This document shows positions 5,713-12,019 of a stretch of 12,535 nt of DNA, in pieces. Made by a program: the position numbers and the translations under genes. Numbering within the stretch: position 1 is the stretch's first letter; the number at the start of each line of letters is the position of its first letter. The DNA is from an uncultured Collinsella sp. GTDB lineage: Bacteria; Actinomycetota; Coriobacteriia; Coriobacteriales; Coriobacteriaceae. The stretch spans positions 1 through 12,535 of the forward strand of contig CALHDP010000077.1 in the NCBI GenBank assembly GCA_938023085.1. Direction: 5' to 3'. The notes beneath the pieces are model-generated. The model worked only from the letters and a program-made list of their open reading frames with translations. It did no database searches and had not been told where the DNA came from.

Positions 5713-7291
5713 ACTGTATTACATAGTCTGCAAATTGTTCGAAACCATGTCCATGATCCGCAATGATGACGATTCGCTCTTTCATCTCCTGCGCAACCAC
5801 CATCTTCAAAAAGGATATCGAAGCATTATCTAAATTGTTGCAAGGCTCATCCAAAATAATAATAGAATAACTGCTCAGAAAGGCCCTGCAAAGTAATAGA
5901 GAAGCCAGTTCTCCGCCAGACAAATTGTGTCCCCTAGCTCCAATGATGGGATTTACTTCAAATAATTTATCGAGGCTAAAACCCTTCAAAAGATAGATGA
6001 GTTTTTCAGAGTCAATATCTACAAGACCATAGTAAAGAGCCTTCCTGAAAGTTCCCCCCATTATCAAATGTCTTTGCGGCATAGTTGCGCAGGGTAGCTG
6101 GATTAAAGTCGAACCATCGAAAATGACAGTAGACTCATTAACACACAGTCTGCCAGCAACTGGCGACAATAATCCGTTCAATACTTCCAGAAATGAAGAT
6201 TTACCACATGCATTAGGGCCGCTTACTAAAACCAGACAAGGTGCCTGTATCGTGCAATCTGGAATTGTTATCCTCTCATTAGTTTCGTTCGACGAAAACG
6301 AGAGAATGATTCCTTTCCAACTAATTCGCTCAGCGTGATCGAAACATATCAAATTAGGTTTTTCAGCTTCCAAAAGACGACATAATTCCAAGACACGGTG
6401 CAACGATCTAAACGACGGCTGAAGCTGAGCCCAACAATTCAGAACAAGAGGAAAAGGAGAATAGCATAGAAGTACAAGTTGATAGCTCTGCACCGCAATC
6501 CCGACCGTCAGTCCGCGCTTTGACACAAGGAAAATAAGCAGCAGAACTGAAAGCAAGCCAGTAATGATGTTGCCAGCGTCAACTATTTCAGTTGCCAATC
6601 TCGCAAAGACACTCTCCTCAACTCGAGAGTTCCTGCAGGCTTTAAGCATCTTTTTATAGCGAAGTAATTCCAAGTTAATTGAACGAGAAACACGAATGTA
6701 AAGTCGACAATTTATTAGTTGGGCTAAATAAGCAGAACCCCTCGCCTGGGCCTCCAATGCCTTTTCGCTCTTAGTCGATAGCTTACTAAGAGCGAACGGA
6801 TATAGAAGCGAAATAAACAATGCTGAAACACAAACAGGAATCAAAAGCAACAAAGAGATATTAGATAGTGCCACAAACGATACCAAACCCGTCACTAGGC
6901 ACGGAAGAAACGCAGTTGTAAATATTCCAATCATCGGCTGTAGGTTCCCAGCCTCTTCAATGCGCGATAACAGGTAGTCACTGTCTTTTGCTAAAACTAA
7001 GGGCCGCTCTAAAGCATGGCGGGCAAGCAATCTATAGAAGCAGTTAGTGCCATCGGAAGCCAATTGCTCCGCATATTTTGATCTGAACAGGTTTGTCACC
7101 AGCTCAACTGAGAGCAATACTAGCAGGCCTAACCCAATGCATAAAACGTTACGATAATTAGAGCGAAGCAGGCCATAGTCTATTATCAACGATTCAGCTT
7201 TAACAACAGACAGCTCCACCAGGGCAGATAAAATGCAGAGCGCCATCAACTTGATTACTGTCGTCTTATTTTGAATAAAAAGCTCTGGCAT
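5687..7291 (-). CDS. Single-chain ABC exporter (membrane domain plus ATPase), RiPP-associated
   Basis: This 534-residue half-transporter should act as a homodimer in the inner membrane. Residues 1-285 form the membrane domain, with hydrophobic segments near 15-38, 47-66, 124-143, 145-166, 240-257 and 264-285. The ATPase follows, with Walker A GPNACGKS (358-365), Q-loop Gln at 406, signature LSGGE (457-461), Walker B IIILDEP (477-483) and H-loop His at 513. No C39 peptidase domain precedes the membrane part, so it does not cleave a leader itself. The start ATG at 7291 has GAGGGG 8 bases upstream. It is convergent with the RiPP operon, shares its low GC, and is the only transporter in the island. 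Export of the mature peptide or self-protection is therefore inferred. The ATPase is slightly degenerate around its first strand, but all catalytic motifs are intact. Confidence 0.85.
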   Translation of the reverse strand: MPELFIQNKTTVIKLMALCILSALVELSVVKAESLIIDYGLLRSNYRNVLCIGLGLLVLLSVELVTNLFRSKYAEQLASDGTNCFYRLLARHALERPLVLAKDSDYLLSRIEEAGNLQPMIGIFTTAFLPCLVTGLVSFVALSNISLLLLIPVCVSALFISLLYPFALSKLSTKSEKALEAQARGSAYLAQLINCRLYIRVSRSINLELLRYKKMLKACRNSRVEESVFARLATEIVDAGNIITGLLSVLLLIFLVSKRGLTVGIAVQSYQLVLLCYSPFPLVLNCWAQLQPSFRSLHRVLELCRLLEAEKPNLICFDHAERISWKGIILSFSSNETNERITIPDCTIQAPCLVLVSGPNACGKSSFLEVLNGLLSPVAGRLCVNESTVIFDGSTLIQLPCATMPQRHLIMGGTFRKALYYGLVDIDSEKLIYLLKGFSLDKLFEVNPIIGARGHNLSGGELASLLLCRAFLSSYSIIILDEPCNNLDNASISFLKMVVAQEMKERIVIIADHGHGFEQFADYVIQFQEPEKTI

Positions 7292-7313
7292 ATGTCCATC
7301 CCCTCAACTAATA

Positions 7314-7377
7314 ATTATAGCTAGAAAGATGACATTTTTATTCTATAGCCTTAAGCAGCACGCTTTGCTGACGTCAA
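7314..7377 (-). promoter_or_regulatory. Possible promoter region of the ABC exporter
   Basis: On the minus strand a perfect TATAAT (complement of 7314-7319) lies 22 bases before the start codon, which is close, and lacks a good -35. Further upstream TTGACG (complement of 7372-7377) is followed immediately by the dyad CAGCA-AAGCG-TGCTG (complement of 7356-7370), which could be an operator. No -10 is convincing at 17 bases from TTGACG. Nothing else is seen between the exporter gene and the terminator at 7417. Confidence 0.25.
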
Positions 7378-7416
7378 ATCTTGTCATTACAAACATGCAC
7401 CTTAGGCTTAAGACTC

Positions 7417-7446
7417 AAAAAAGGGGCGGCTGAGATGGCCGTCCCC
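7417..7446 (-). terminator. Rho-independent terminator of the DUF1275 gene
   Basis: Read on the minus strand, GGGGACGGC (from 7438-7446) pairs with GCCGCCCC (from 7423-7430), with one bulged A and a seven-base loop. It is followed directly by six Ts (complement of 7417-7422). This is a textbook intrinsic terminator located about 50 bases after the DUF1275 stop codon. It also marks the right border of the low-GC island. Confidence 0.8.
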
Positions 7447-7466
7447 TCCCCATTATCGATCTATCT

Positions 7467-7489
7467 GGCAAAGGGACAGCCCCTTTGCC
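7467..7489. repeat. Perfect 9-bp hairpin downstream of the DUF1275 gene
   Basis: GGCAAAGGG (7467-7475) and CCCTTTGCC (7481-7489) are exact complements around ACAGC. It lies between the DUF1275 stop and the T-tailed terminator. It has no T-run of its own. The GGGACAGCCCC centre resembles REP-type palindromes scattered in bacterial intergenic regions. Confidence 0.6.
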
Positions 7490-7497
7490 GCATTCGG

Positions 7498-8214
7498 TTA
7501 CTTTCGGCAGCCCTCTTTCCAAGCCTCGGCCGCAACCTTCCAGCGTAAGCGCAAGTCGCGCTCGCGGTCGATGAACATGATGGCAAACGCGACAAACAGC
7601 AGCAAGCTCGCCACGACGATGGCATGCAGGCCCATGCGCTCAATACACCAGTTGCCCAACACGGCGCCAAACACAAAGGTGAAGATCACGCCAAAGTACA
7701 GCAGGCCGTTTTCCAAAAAGCCACGCCTATGGGTGATGATGTAGTCGTCCACGTTTTGCAAGGCATTACGCAGATTGCCGATGCACATAGTCGTGGCGAT
7801 GCCGTGTCCATGAATCTTGCGGAAGCTCTCGACCTGCATGCCGCAGGCAAACGAAGTGAGGCAGTTAGCGAGCAGGTTGTAACCGCCGCCGGGAATAAAA
7901 CTCACGCCAAGCAAGATGACGGCTTCAAAGAACACCGTCACCTGACGCCAGTGGATCACGCTGCCAAATCGCTCGTGTACCAGGTCGGCAAGCATAATGC
8001 CTACGGCAAACGACACCACAGGGAAGAAATAGCGCCCCGCCAGCGCCCAGTTGCCTTCCGAGATGCTCACGCCCACGAGCAGGATGTTGCCCGTCTGCGC
8101 GTTTGCGAAAACATGGTCGCGCCCAATGTACGAATACACATCCATAAAGCCACCGGCGAGCGCCAAGATGATGCCCAGCTCAATAGACTCCGATATCTGT
8201 TTGGCACGCTGCAT
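7498..8214 (-). CDS. DUF1275 (YoaK-type) integral membrane protein
   Basis: This 238-residue protein is full length for DUF1275. Family signs are GGFMDVYSYI at 21-30, FANAQTGNILLVG at 36-48 and SFACGMQVESFRKI followed by TTMCIGNLRN at 121-150. About six hydrophobic segments lie near 12-30, 60-79, 92-110, 113-128, 170-189 and 197-215, with a charged cytosolic tail. The family function is unknown, though transport is often suspected. I chose ATG at 8214, which has AGGAGG 10 bases upstream. The same frame stays open to 8448, but those extra residues look unlike a membrane protein start. It is divergent from ygiQ across 253 bases in which I see no clear promoter pair, and it is served by the terminator at 7417-7446. 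Confidence 0.85.
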   Translation of the reverse strand: MQRAKQISESIELGIILALAGGFMDVYSYIGRDHVFANAQTGNILLVGVSISEGNWALAGRYFFPVVSFAVGIMLADLVHERFGSVIHWRQVTVFFEAVILLGVSFIPGGGYNLLANCLTSFACGMQVESFRKIHGHGIATTMCIGNLRNALQNVDDYIITHRRGFLENGLLYFGVIFTFVFGAVLGNWCIERMGLHAIVVASLLLFVAFAIMFIDRERDLRLRWKVAAEAWKEGCRK

Positions 8215-8467
8215 CGTCGTGCATCCTCCTTGTTGACGACTCTCTCGTGCGTTGGCGGAAACATAGCCGCCGTTCATACTGTAACCCATTGACAACATGG
8301 CGTGCGCGCGAGATGGGTTCCCCAACGCGCAGATACACAGTCTGGAAACAAACGGCACCCGCATCGACACGCCGATCCGCCAGCTCGTGTACTCCACCAT
8401 TCTTTTTAGCCCCGTCTCAAAAAGACTGGTTACAATTACGTGCAGCATACAAACACCGGGAGGGATC

Positions 8468-10603
8468 GTGGCACAAAAGCCTCAGCACGCTCAGAACAAC
8501 CAGCGCAGCCAGCAGGGCAAACAGGGCCAGCAGCAAAAGCGCGGCGGTAAGGCGCAGGGCTCGCGACCCACGCATGCCTCAGCAGCACCCTCACGCCCCT
8601 GGCGTCCGGGCCGCGACAAGTTCCTCCCCGTCAGCCGCGCCGACATGGACGCGCGCGGCTGGGACCAGTGCGACTTTGTCTACATCTGTGGTGACGCCTA
8701 CGTGGACCATCCCAGCTTTGGCATGGCTATCATCAGCCGCGTCCTCGACGCGCACGGCTACAAGGTGGGCATCATCTGCCAGCCCGACTGGACCGACCCC
8801 GCCAGCATCACCGTGCTCGGCGAGCCACGTCTGGGCTTTCTCGTCAGTGCCGGCAACATGGACTCCATGGTCAACCACTATTCGGTGACCAAGCACCGCC
8901 GCCACACCGACGCCTATACCCCCGGTGGCGAGGAGGGGCGCCGTCCCAACCGAGCCGTCACGGTCTACGGCAACCTCATCCGCCAGACGTTCAAGGACGC
9001 CCCAATCATTATCGGCGGCATCGAGGCAAGCCTGCGTCGCTTGGCCCACTACGACTACTGGCAGGACAAGCTCAAGCGCTCGGTGCTGCTCGACTCGGGC
9101 GCCGACATCCTCATCTACGGCATGGGCGAGCACGCGATCGTCGAGATCGCCGACGCGCTCGACGCGGGACTGTCCGTCGATCAGATTACCTATATCAATG
9201 GCACCGTCTACCGCACTAGTTCGCTCGACGAGGTCTACGACTACGACCTGCTGCCCAGCTGGGACGACCTTACCGCCGACAAGCTCAACTACGCGCGCAG
9301 CTTTAACGTGCAGCAGCAGAATATGGACCCCATCACCGGACATCGCCTGGTAGAGCCCTACCCCAACAGCGTCTATGTGGTGCAGAACCCGCCGTCGGCG
9401 ACGCTCACCACCGATGAGATGGACGAGGTGGCCGAGCTCCCCTACGCACGCGATTGGCATCCCGATTACGACGCGGCGGGCGGCGTGCCGGCCTTTGCCG
9501 AGATCAAGTTTTCCATTAGCTCCAACCGCGGCTGTTTTGGCGAGTGCTCGTTTTGCGCGCTCACCTTCCACCAGGGCCGCGTACTGCAGATGCGCAGCCA
9601 CGACTCGATCATGCGCGAAGCCGAGCTGCTCACGCGCGATCCTGAGTTTAAGGGCTATATCAACGACGTGGGCGGACCGACGGCCAACTTTAGCCGCCCG
9701 GCCTGCGACAAGCAGCTCAAGCACGGCGTGTGCAAGAACAAGCGCTGCCTGTGGCCGAGTGTGTGCAAGAACATGGTGGTCGACGAGAGCGGCTACACGC
9801 AGCTGCTGCGAGACCTGCGCCAGCTGCCGGGCGTCAAGAAGGTCTTCGTCCGCAGCGGCATCCGCTTTGACTACACCATGGCCGATGCCTCGGACGAGTT
9901 TTTGCGCGAGCTGCTGGAGTACCATGTCTCGGGCCAGCTGCGCGTAGCGCCCGAGCACGTGAGCGACGCGGTGCTGTCCGTGATGGGCAAGCCAAGTCGC
10001 GCCGTCTACGACGCATTCTGCCGTAAATTTGAACGCTTGAATCGCGAATACGGACTCAAGCAGTATGTGGTGCCGTATCTGATCTCGAGCCACCCCGGTT
10101 CAACAATGAAGGAAGCCGTGGATCTTGCCGAAGCCGTGCGAGACATGGGCTACATGCCCGAGCAGGTGCAGGACTTCTACCCCACGCCGTCCACCATGTC
10201 GACGTGCATGTACTACACCGGCGTGGACCCGCGCACCATGGAGCCGATCTATGTGGCGCGCGACCCGCACGAAAAGGCCATGCAGCGCGCGCTCATCCAG
10301 TATCGCAAGCCCGAGAACTACAAGCTCGTGCGCGAGGCGCTGGAAAAAGCCGGCCGCCGCGATCTGATCGGCTACACCAAGCATTGCCTGATTCGTCCCG
10401 TGCCACCGCGCCCGGGCGAGACGTCTGCTGGCGGCGGACACGGCACCGGCAAGAAGGGCGGCAAGGCCCACGGTGGCGCCGCCGGCAAGGGACCCAAGGG
10501 TAGCAAGGGCCACGGCGGCATGTCGCGTGCGCAGAACACCGCAGGCCGCAACCGCGCGGCCCAGGGACGACAGGGCGCCAACGGCGGCGGACGTCGCAAT
10601 TAG
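8468..10603 (+). CDS. ygiQ: YgiQ family radical SAM protein
   Basis: This protein is 711 residues from GTG 8468. It has the family's opening FLPVSRADMDARGWDQCDFVYICGDAYVDHPSFG-type segment (from residue 52). The radical SAM motif is RGCFGECSFC (C356, C360, C363). A second conserved Cys group, CDKQLKHGVCKNKRCLWPSVC, follows and may hold another cluster. YgiQ (UPF0313) proteins are widespread radical SAM enzymes with no settled reaction. Both ends are unusual: residues 1-50 are Gln/Lys/Arg-rich, and about 62 C-terminal residues are Gly/Lys/Arg-rich. GTG 8468 has GGGAGG just 4 bases upstream, a short spacing. The frame is open back to an ATG at 8297, but those residues are not family-like. The stop overlaps that of the convergent protease gene. 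Confidence 0.9.
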   Translation: MAQKPQHAQNNQRSQQGKQGQQQKRGGKAQGSRPTHASAAPSRPWRPGRDKFLPVSRADMDARGWDQCDFVYICGDAYVDHPSFGMAIISRVLDAHGYKVGIICQPDWTDPASITVLGEPRLGFLVSAGNMDSMVNHYSVTKHRRHTDAYTPGGEEGRRPNRAVTVYGNLIRQTFKDAPIIIGGIEASLRRLAHYDYWQDKLKRSVLLDSGADILIYGMGEHAIVEIADALDAGLSVDQITYINGTVYRTSSLDEVYDYDLLPSWDDLTADKLNYARSFNVQQQNMDPITGHRLVEPYPNSVYVVQNPPSATLTTDEMDEVAELPYARDWHPDYDAAGGVPAFAEIKFSISSNRGCFGECSFCALTFHQGRVLQMRSHDSIMREAELLTRDPEFKGYINDVGGPTANFSRPACDKQLKHGVCKNKRCLWPSVCKNMVVDESGYTQLLRDLRQLPGVKKVFVRSGIRFDYTMADASDEFLRELLEYHVSGQLRVAPEHVSDAVLSVMGKPSRAVYDAFCRKFERLNREYGLKQYVVPYLISSHPGSTMKEAVDLAEAVRDMGYMPEQVQDFYPTPSTMSTCMYYTGVDPRTMEPIYVARDPHEKAMQRALIQYRKPENYKLVREALEKAGRRDLIGYTKHCLIRPVPPRPGETSAGGGHGTGKKGGKAHGGAAGKGPKGSKGHGGMSRAQNTAGRNRAAQGRQGANGGGRRN

Positions 10604-11520
10604 TGCGGGAATGCGGTAGATGTGGTCGCAGCGCTCTGTTGGCACGCTTGGCGCAGTGAGCGCATCGCCTCCACGAGGATGATGCCGGCGATAGCAACCG
10701 TGACTACCGCGTCGAACGGCGTGTTCACAAACCAGAGCAACGTCATGAGATACGACCCGGCATTAAAGGCAAAGTGCAGCAGGATCGTGTAGCGGAGCTT
10801 TCCAGTGGTCACGAGCACCCAACCAAAAATGAGACCGGCAGCGCCCGCATAGCAGCCCCGCACCCAGTTCATGTGCATAAAGCCGAAGACCGCCGCCTGC
10901 AGTACGATTGCCGCGGCGACGCCCCAGGCACTCGGGGCCTCCCAGGGCACTATGGCGCCGTCTTGCGCGTTCACGCGGCGCCGACGTTTCCAGAGCGGAT
11001 GGCACTGTGGATTAAACGCACGCAGTGAGAACTCAAAGATGATGCCGCGCACCAGGAGCTCTTCGCAAAATGGCGCGCCAATCACCGTGGTCAGAACGGC
11101 CAGATAGCTCGTGTCGCCCATGCCTGTTTCCTCGACGAGCTCGCTATAGTCTGCCGCGACCTCGGGCAGCAGCGACAGCACGCCGTCGCATAGGTAGCTA
11201 ATGACCACCTGCATGGACAGGCCGATCACGACAACGCAGACGATGCGCTTCCATGCCGCGCCTGCTCCCCCACCGAGCGGGTGCTCGCCTTGCCGGCGCG
11301 CCATAAACGAGCGCGGCCACAGATAACGCCACCACAGCAGCGCCATCAAAAACGACGCCGTCTGAGCGGCGGCCTGGAACCATTGGATATCGAGATTGTC
11401 GATCGGATAGCCCGTCAGCACCGACACGGCATCGAGAACAGAAAACAGAACCACGCTCAGGGCTATATCGGCAGCGACAACGCCAAAACAGGCAAGCGCC
11501 CAAATCATCGCATTGAGCAT
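10600..11520 (-). CDS. CPBP family intramembrane metalloprotease
   Basis: This 306-residue, multi-pass membrane protein has the three CPBP (Rce1/PrsW-like, formerly 'CAAX protease') motifs. They are EELLVRG with E153, E154 and R158, FMHMNW with H216, and LHFAFN with H249 and N253. Hydrophobic segments lie near 5-30, 52-66, 92-110, 141-151, 199-215, 225-238, 245-263 and 270-284. Bacterial members cleave membrane-linked substrates or serve in bacteriocin maturation and immunity. Here the gene is GC-rich and belongs to the host flank, so a link with the peptide island is not supported. ATG 11520 has GAGGAGG 5 bases upstream. An upstream extension to 11895 in the same frame overlaps the antitoxin gene and is not protein-like. 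Its TAA shares two bases with the TAG of ygiQ, and I see no terminator between the two convergent genes. Confidence 0.88.
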   Translation of the reverse strand: MLNAMIWALACFGVVAADIALSVVLFSVLDAVSVLTGYPIDNLDIQWFQAAAQTASFLMALLWWRYLWPRSFMARRQGEHPLGGGAGAAWKRIVCVVVIGLSMQVVISYLCDGVLSLLPEVAADYSELVEETGMGDTSYLAVLTTVIGAPFCEELLVRGIIFEFSLRAFNPQCHPLWKRRRRVNAQDGAIVPWEAPSAWGVAAAIVLQAAVFGFMHMNWVRGCYAGAAGLIFGWVLVTTGKLRYTILLHFAFNAGSYLMTLLWFVNTPFDAVVTVAIAGIILVEAMRSLRQACQQSAATTSTAFPH

Positions 11521-11579
11521 GCTAACCTCCTCAAAACCGTTCCCTAGTTCTACCACAACTCGGCAGAGAGCTGATCCCA

Positions 11580-11602
11580 TGGGGACGGAGGAAAACGGAT
11601 TA
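11580..11602 (-). repeat. 23-bp dispersed repeat, copy 1
   Basis: The plus-strand sequence begins TGGGGACGGAGG and ends AACGGATTA. It matches copy 2 at 21 of 23 positions. On the minus strand it reads as TAATCCGTTTT followed by CCTCCGTCCCCA, beginning one base after the antitoxin stop codon. From memory, GGGACGGAGG-type repeats are common in Collinsella-like genomes and resemble REP sequences. Confidence 0.75.
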
Positions 11603-11603
11603 C

Positions 11604-11804
11604 TTATTGATGAGAATCGGGCGCAGTGCCAAAGGCCCCGCTGGGCGAAATGTCGAACGGAAAGGTGCCGCAACGATTGAACGCGGCGATAAACATGCGA
11701 ATGGCGTTGGACGGCGTGGTGCCCACGAGCTGGGTTGCCGCCGCGAAGGCTGCCTTCTCCTCGGGCAAGACCTTCGCGACAACCGGGGTCATATGTTCTG
11801 CCAT
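11604..11804 (-). CDS. RelB/DinJ family antitoxin, orphan
   Basis: This 66-residue protein has the RelB/DinJ ribbon-helix-helix layout. The strand is VVAKVLPEEKAAF (8-20) and the helices cover AATQLVGTTPSNAIRMFIAAF (22-42). Next comes the family's FPFDI motif (49-52), where RelB/DinJ proteins begin wrapping the toxin. ATG 11804 has AAGGA 6 bases upstream; an in-frame extension to 11879 has no such site. The RelE/YafQ-type toxin normally follows immediately, but here the next 80 bases are non-coding and then comes a membrane protease on the same strand. The toxin is thus missing, and the antitoxin may be solitary or a decayed pair. A repeated-GGTATT region about 115 bases upstream may be its operator. 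Confidence 0.75.
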   Translation of the reverse strand: MAEHMTPVVAKVLPEEKAAFAAATQLVGTTPSNAIRMFIAAFNRCGTFPFDISPSGAFGTAPDSHQ

Positions 11805-11918
11805 GGCGCTTCCTTTTTGAAACGACGGTAGTGCGGATAGATGCGGGCCGCGCGGCTGGGCGACGGGCTGTGAAGGCAACCCGATTGGCCCGCATCTGGA
11901 GTTTGTTTCTGCGGCGTT

Positions 11919-11968
11919 GGTATTACTTGGTATTCCTAAGTATTACCCCGCAGATAGAATACCATACC
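11919..11968 (-). promoter_or_regulatory. GGTATT repeat cluster, candidate antitoxin operator
   Basis: Three head-to-tail 10-base units, GGTATTACTT (11919), GGTATTCCTA (11929) and AGTATTACCC (11939), are followed by inverted units AATACC (11958-11963) and ATACC (11964-11968). Units 1 and 3 together also form a near-perfect dyad, GGTATTACTT with AAGTATTACC. Ribbon-helix-helix antitoxins bind such iterated sites, so autoregulation of the gene ending at 11604 is plausible. No clean -35/-10 pair can be named. The rest of the gap between the antitoxin and the ABC gene holds only the repeat at 11977. Confidence 0.45.
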
Positions 11969-11976
11969 CGACCCCC

Positions 11977-11999
11977 TGGGGACGGAGAAAAACGGATCA
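11977..11999 (-). repeat. 23-bp dispersed repeat, copy 2
   Basis: This is the second copy of the repeat at 11580-11602, in the same orientation. It differs by G-to-A and T-to-C changes. It starts about 20 bases after the ABC ATPase stop codon on the minus strand. Similarity continues weakly for about 12 bases beyond (ending GATGAG in one copy and GCTGAG in the other). Confidence 0.75.
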
Positions 12000-12019
12000 T
12001 TTTGTTGCTGAGTTAGTAT

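Larger units (their letters stand above)
2012..7416. other. Low-GC island holding a Cys-rich RiPP operon and its exporter
   Basis: Base composition falls from about 60% GC (fucO, ygiQ) to about 40% throughout this stretch, by eye. The codons become rich in AAT, ATA, AGA and TTA. The island holds the six genes of the peptide system and nothing else recognisable. I see no integrase, transposase or tRNA at either edge. A 9-base match, ACGTCAAAT, occurs at both borders (1986-1994 and 7371-7379), but this is short enough to be chance. Horizontal acquisition from a Clostridia-like donor is inferred from composition and gene content. Confidence 0.7.

Noticed and set aside
5633..5833. 66-codon plus-strand ORF after the LURP-like gene
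   Set aside because: It covers the inter-gene hairpin and the antisense of the exporter C-terminus, has no ribosome site and has no recognisable features.
1986..7379. 9-base match ACGTCAAAT at both island borders (1986-1994 and 7371-7379) as an attachment site or target duplication
   Set aside because: Nine bases can match by chance between two regions of this size, both copies include a TTGACG promoter-like box, and no integrase or transposase is present.
7624..8292. 222-codon plus-strand frame opposite the DUF1275 gene
   Set aside because: The minus-strand DUF1275 protein has clear family motifs and membrane segments; the plus frame is low in structure and unrecognisable.
8591..10093. 500-codon minus-strand frame inside ygiQ
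   Set aside because: It is antisense to a well-supported radical SAM gene in GC-rich DNA; the Ala/Val/His-rich composition is typical of such shadows.
10600..11520. CPBP protease as the missing leader peptidase or immunity protein of the RiPP system
   Set aside because: CPBP proteins do appear in bacteriocin loci, but this gene is GC-rich, 3 kb from the island, and separated from it by two unrelated host genes.
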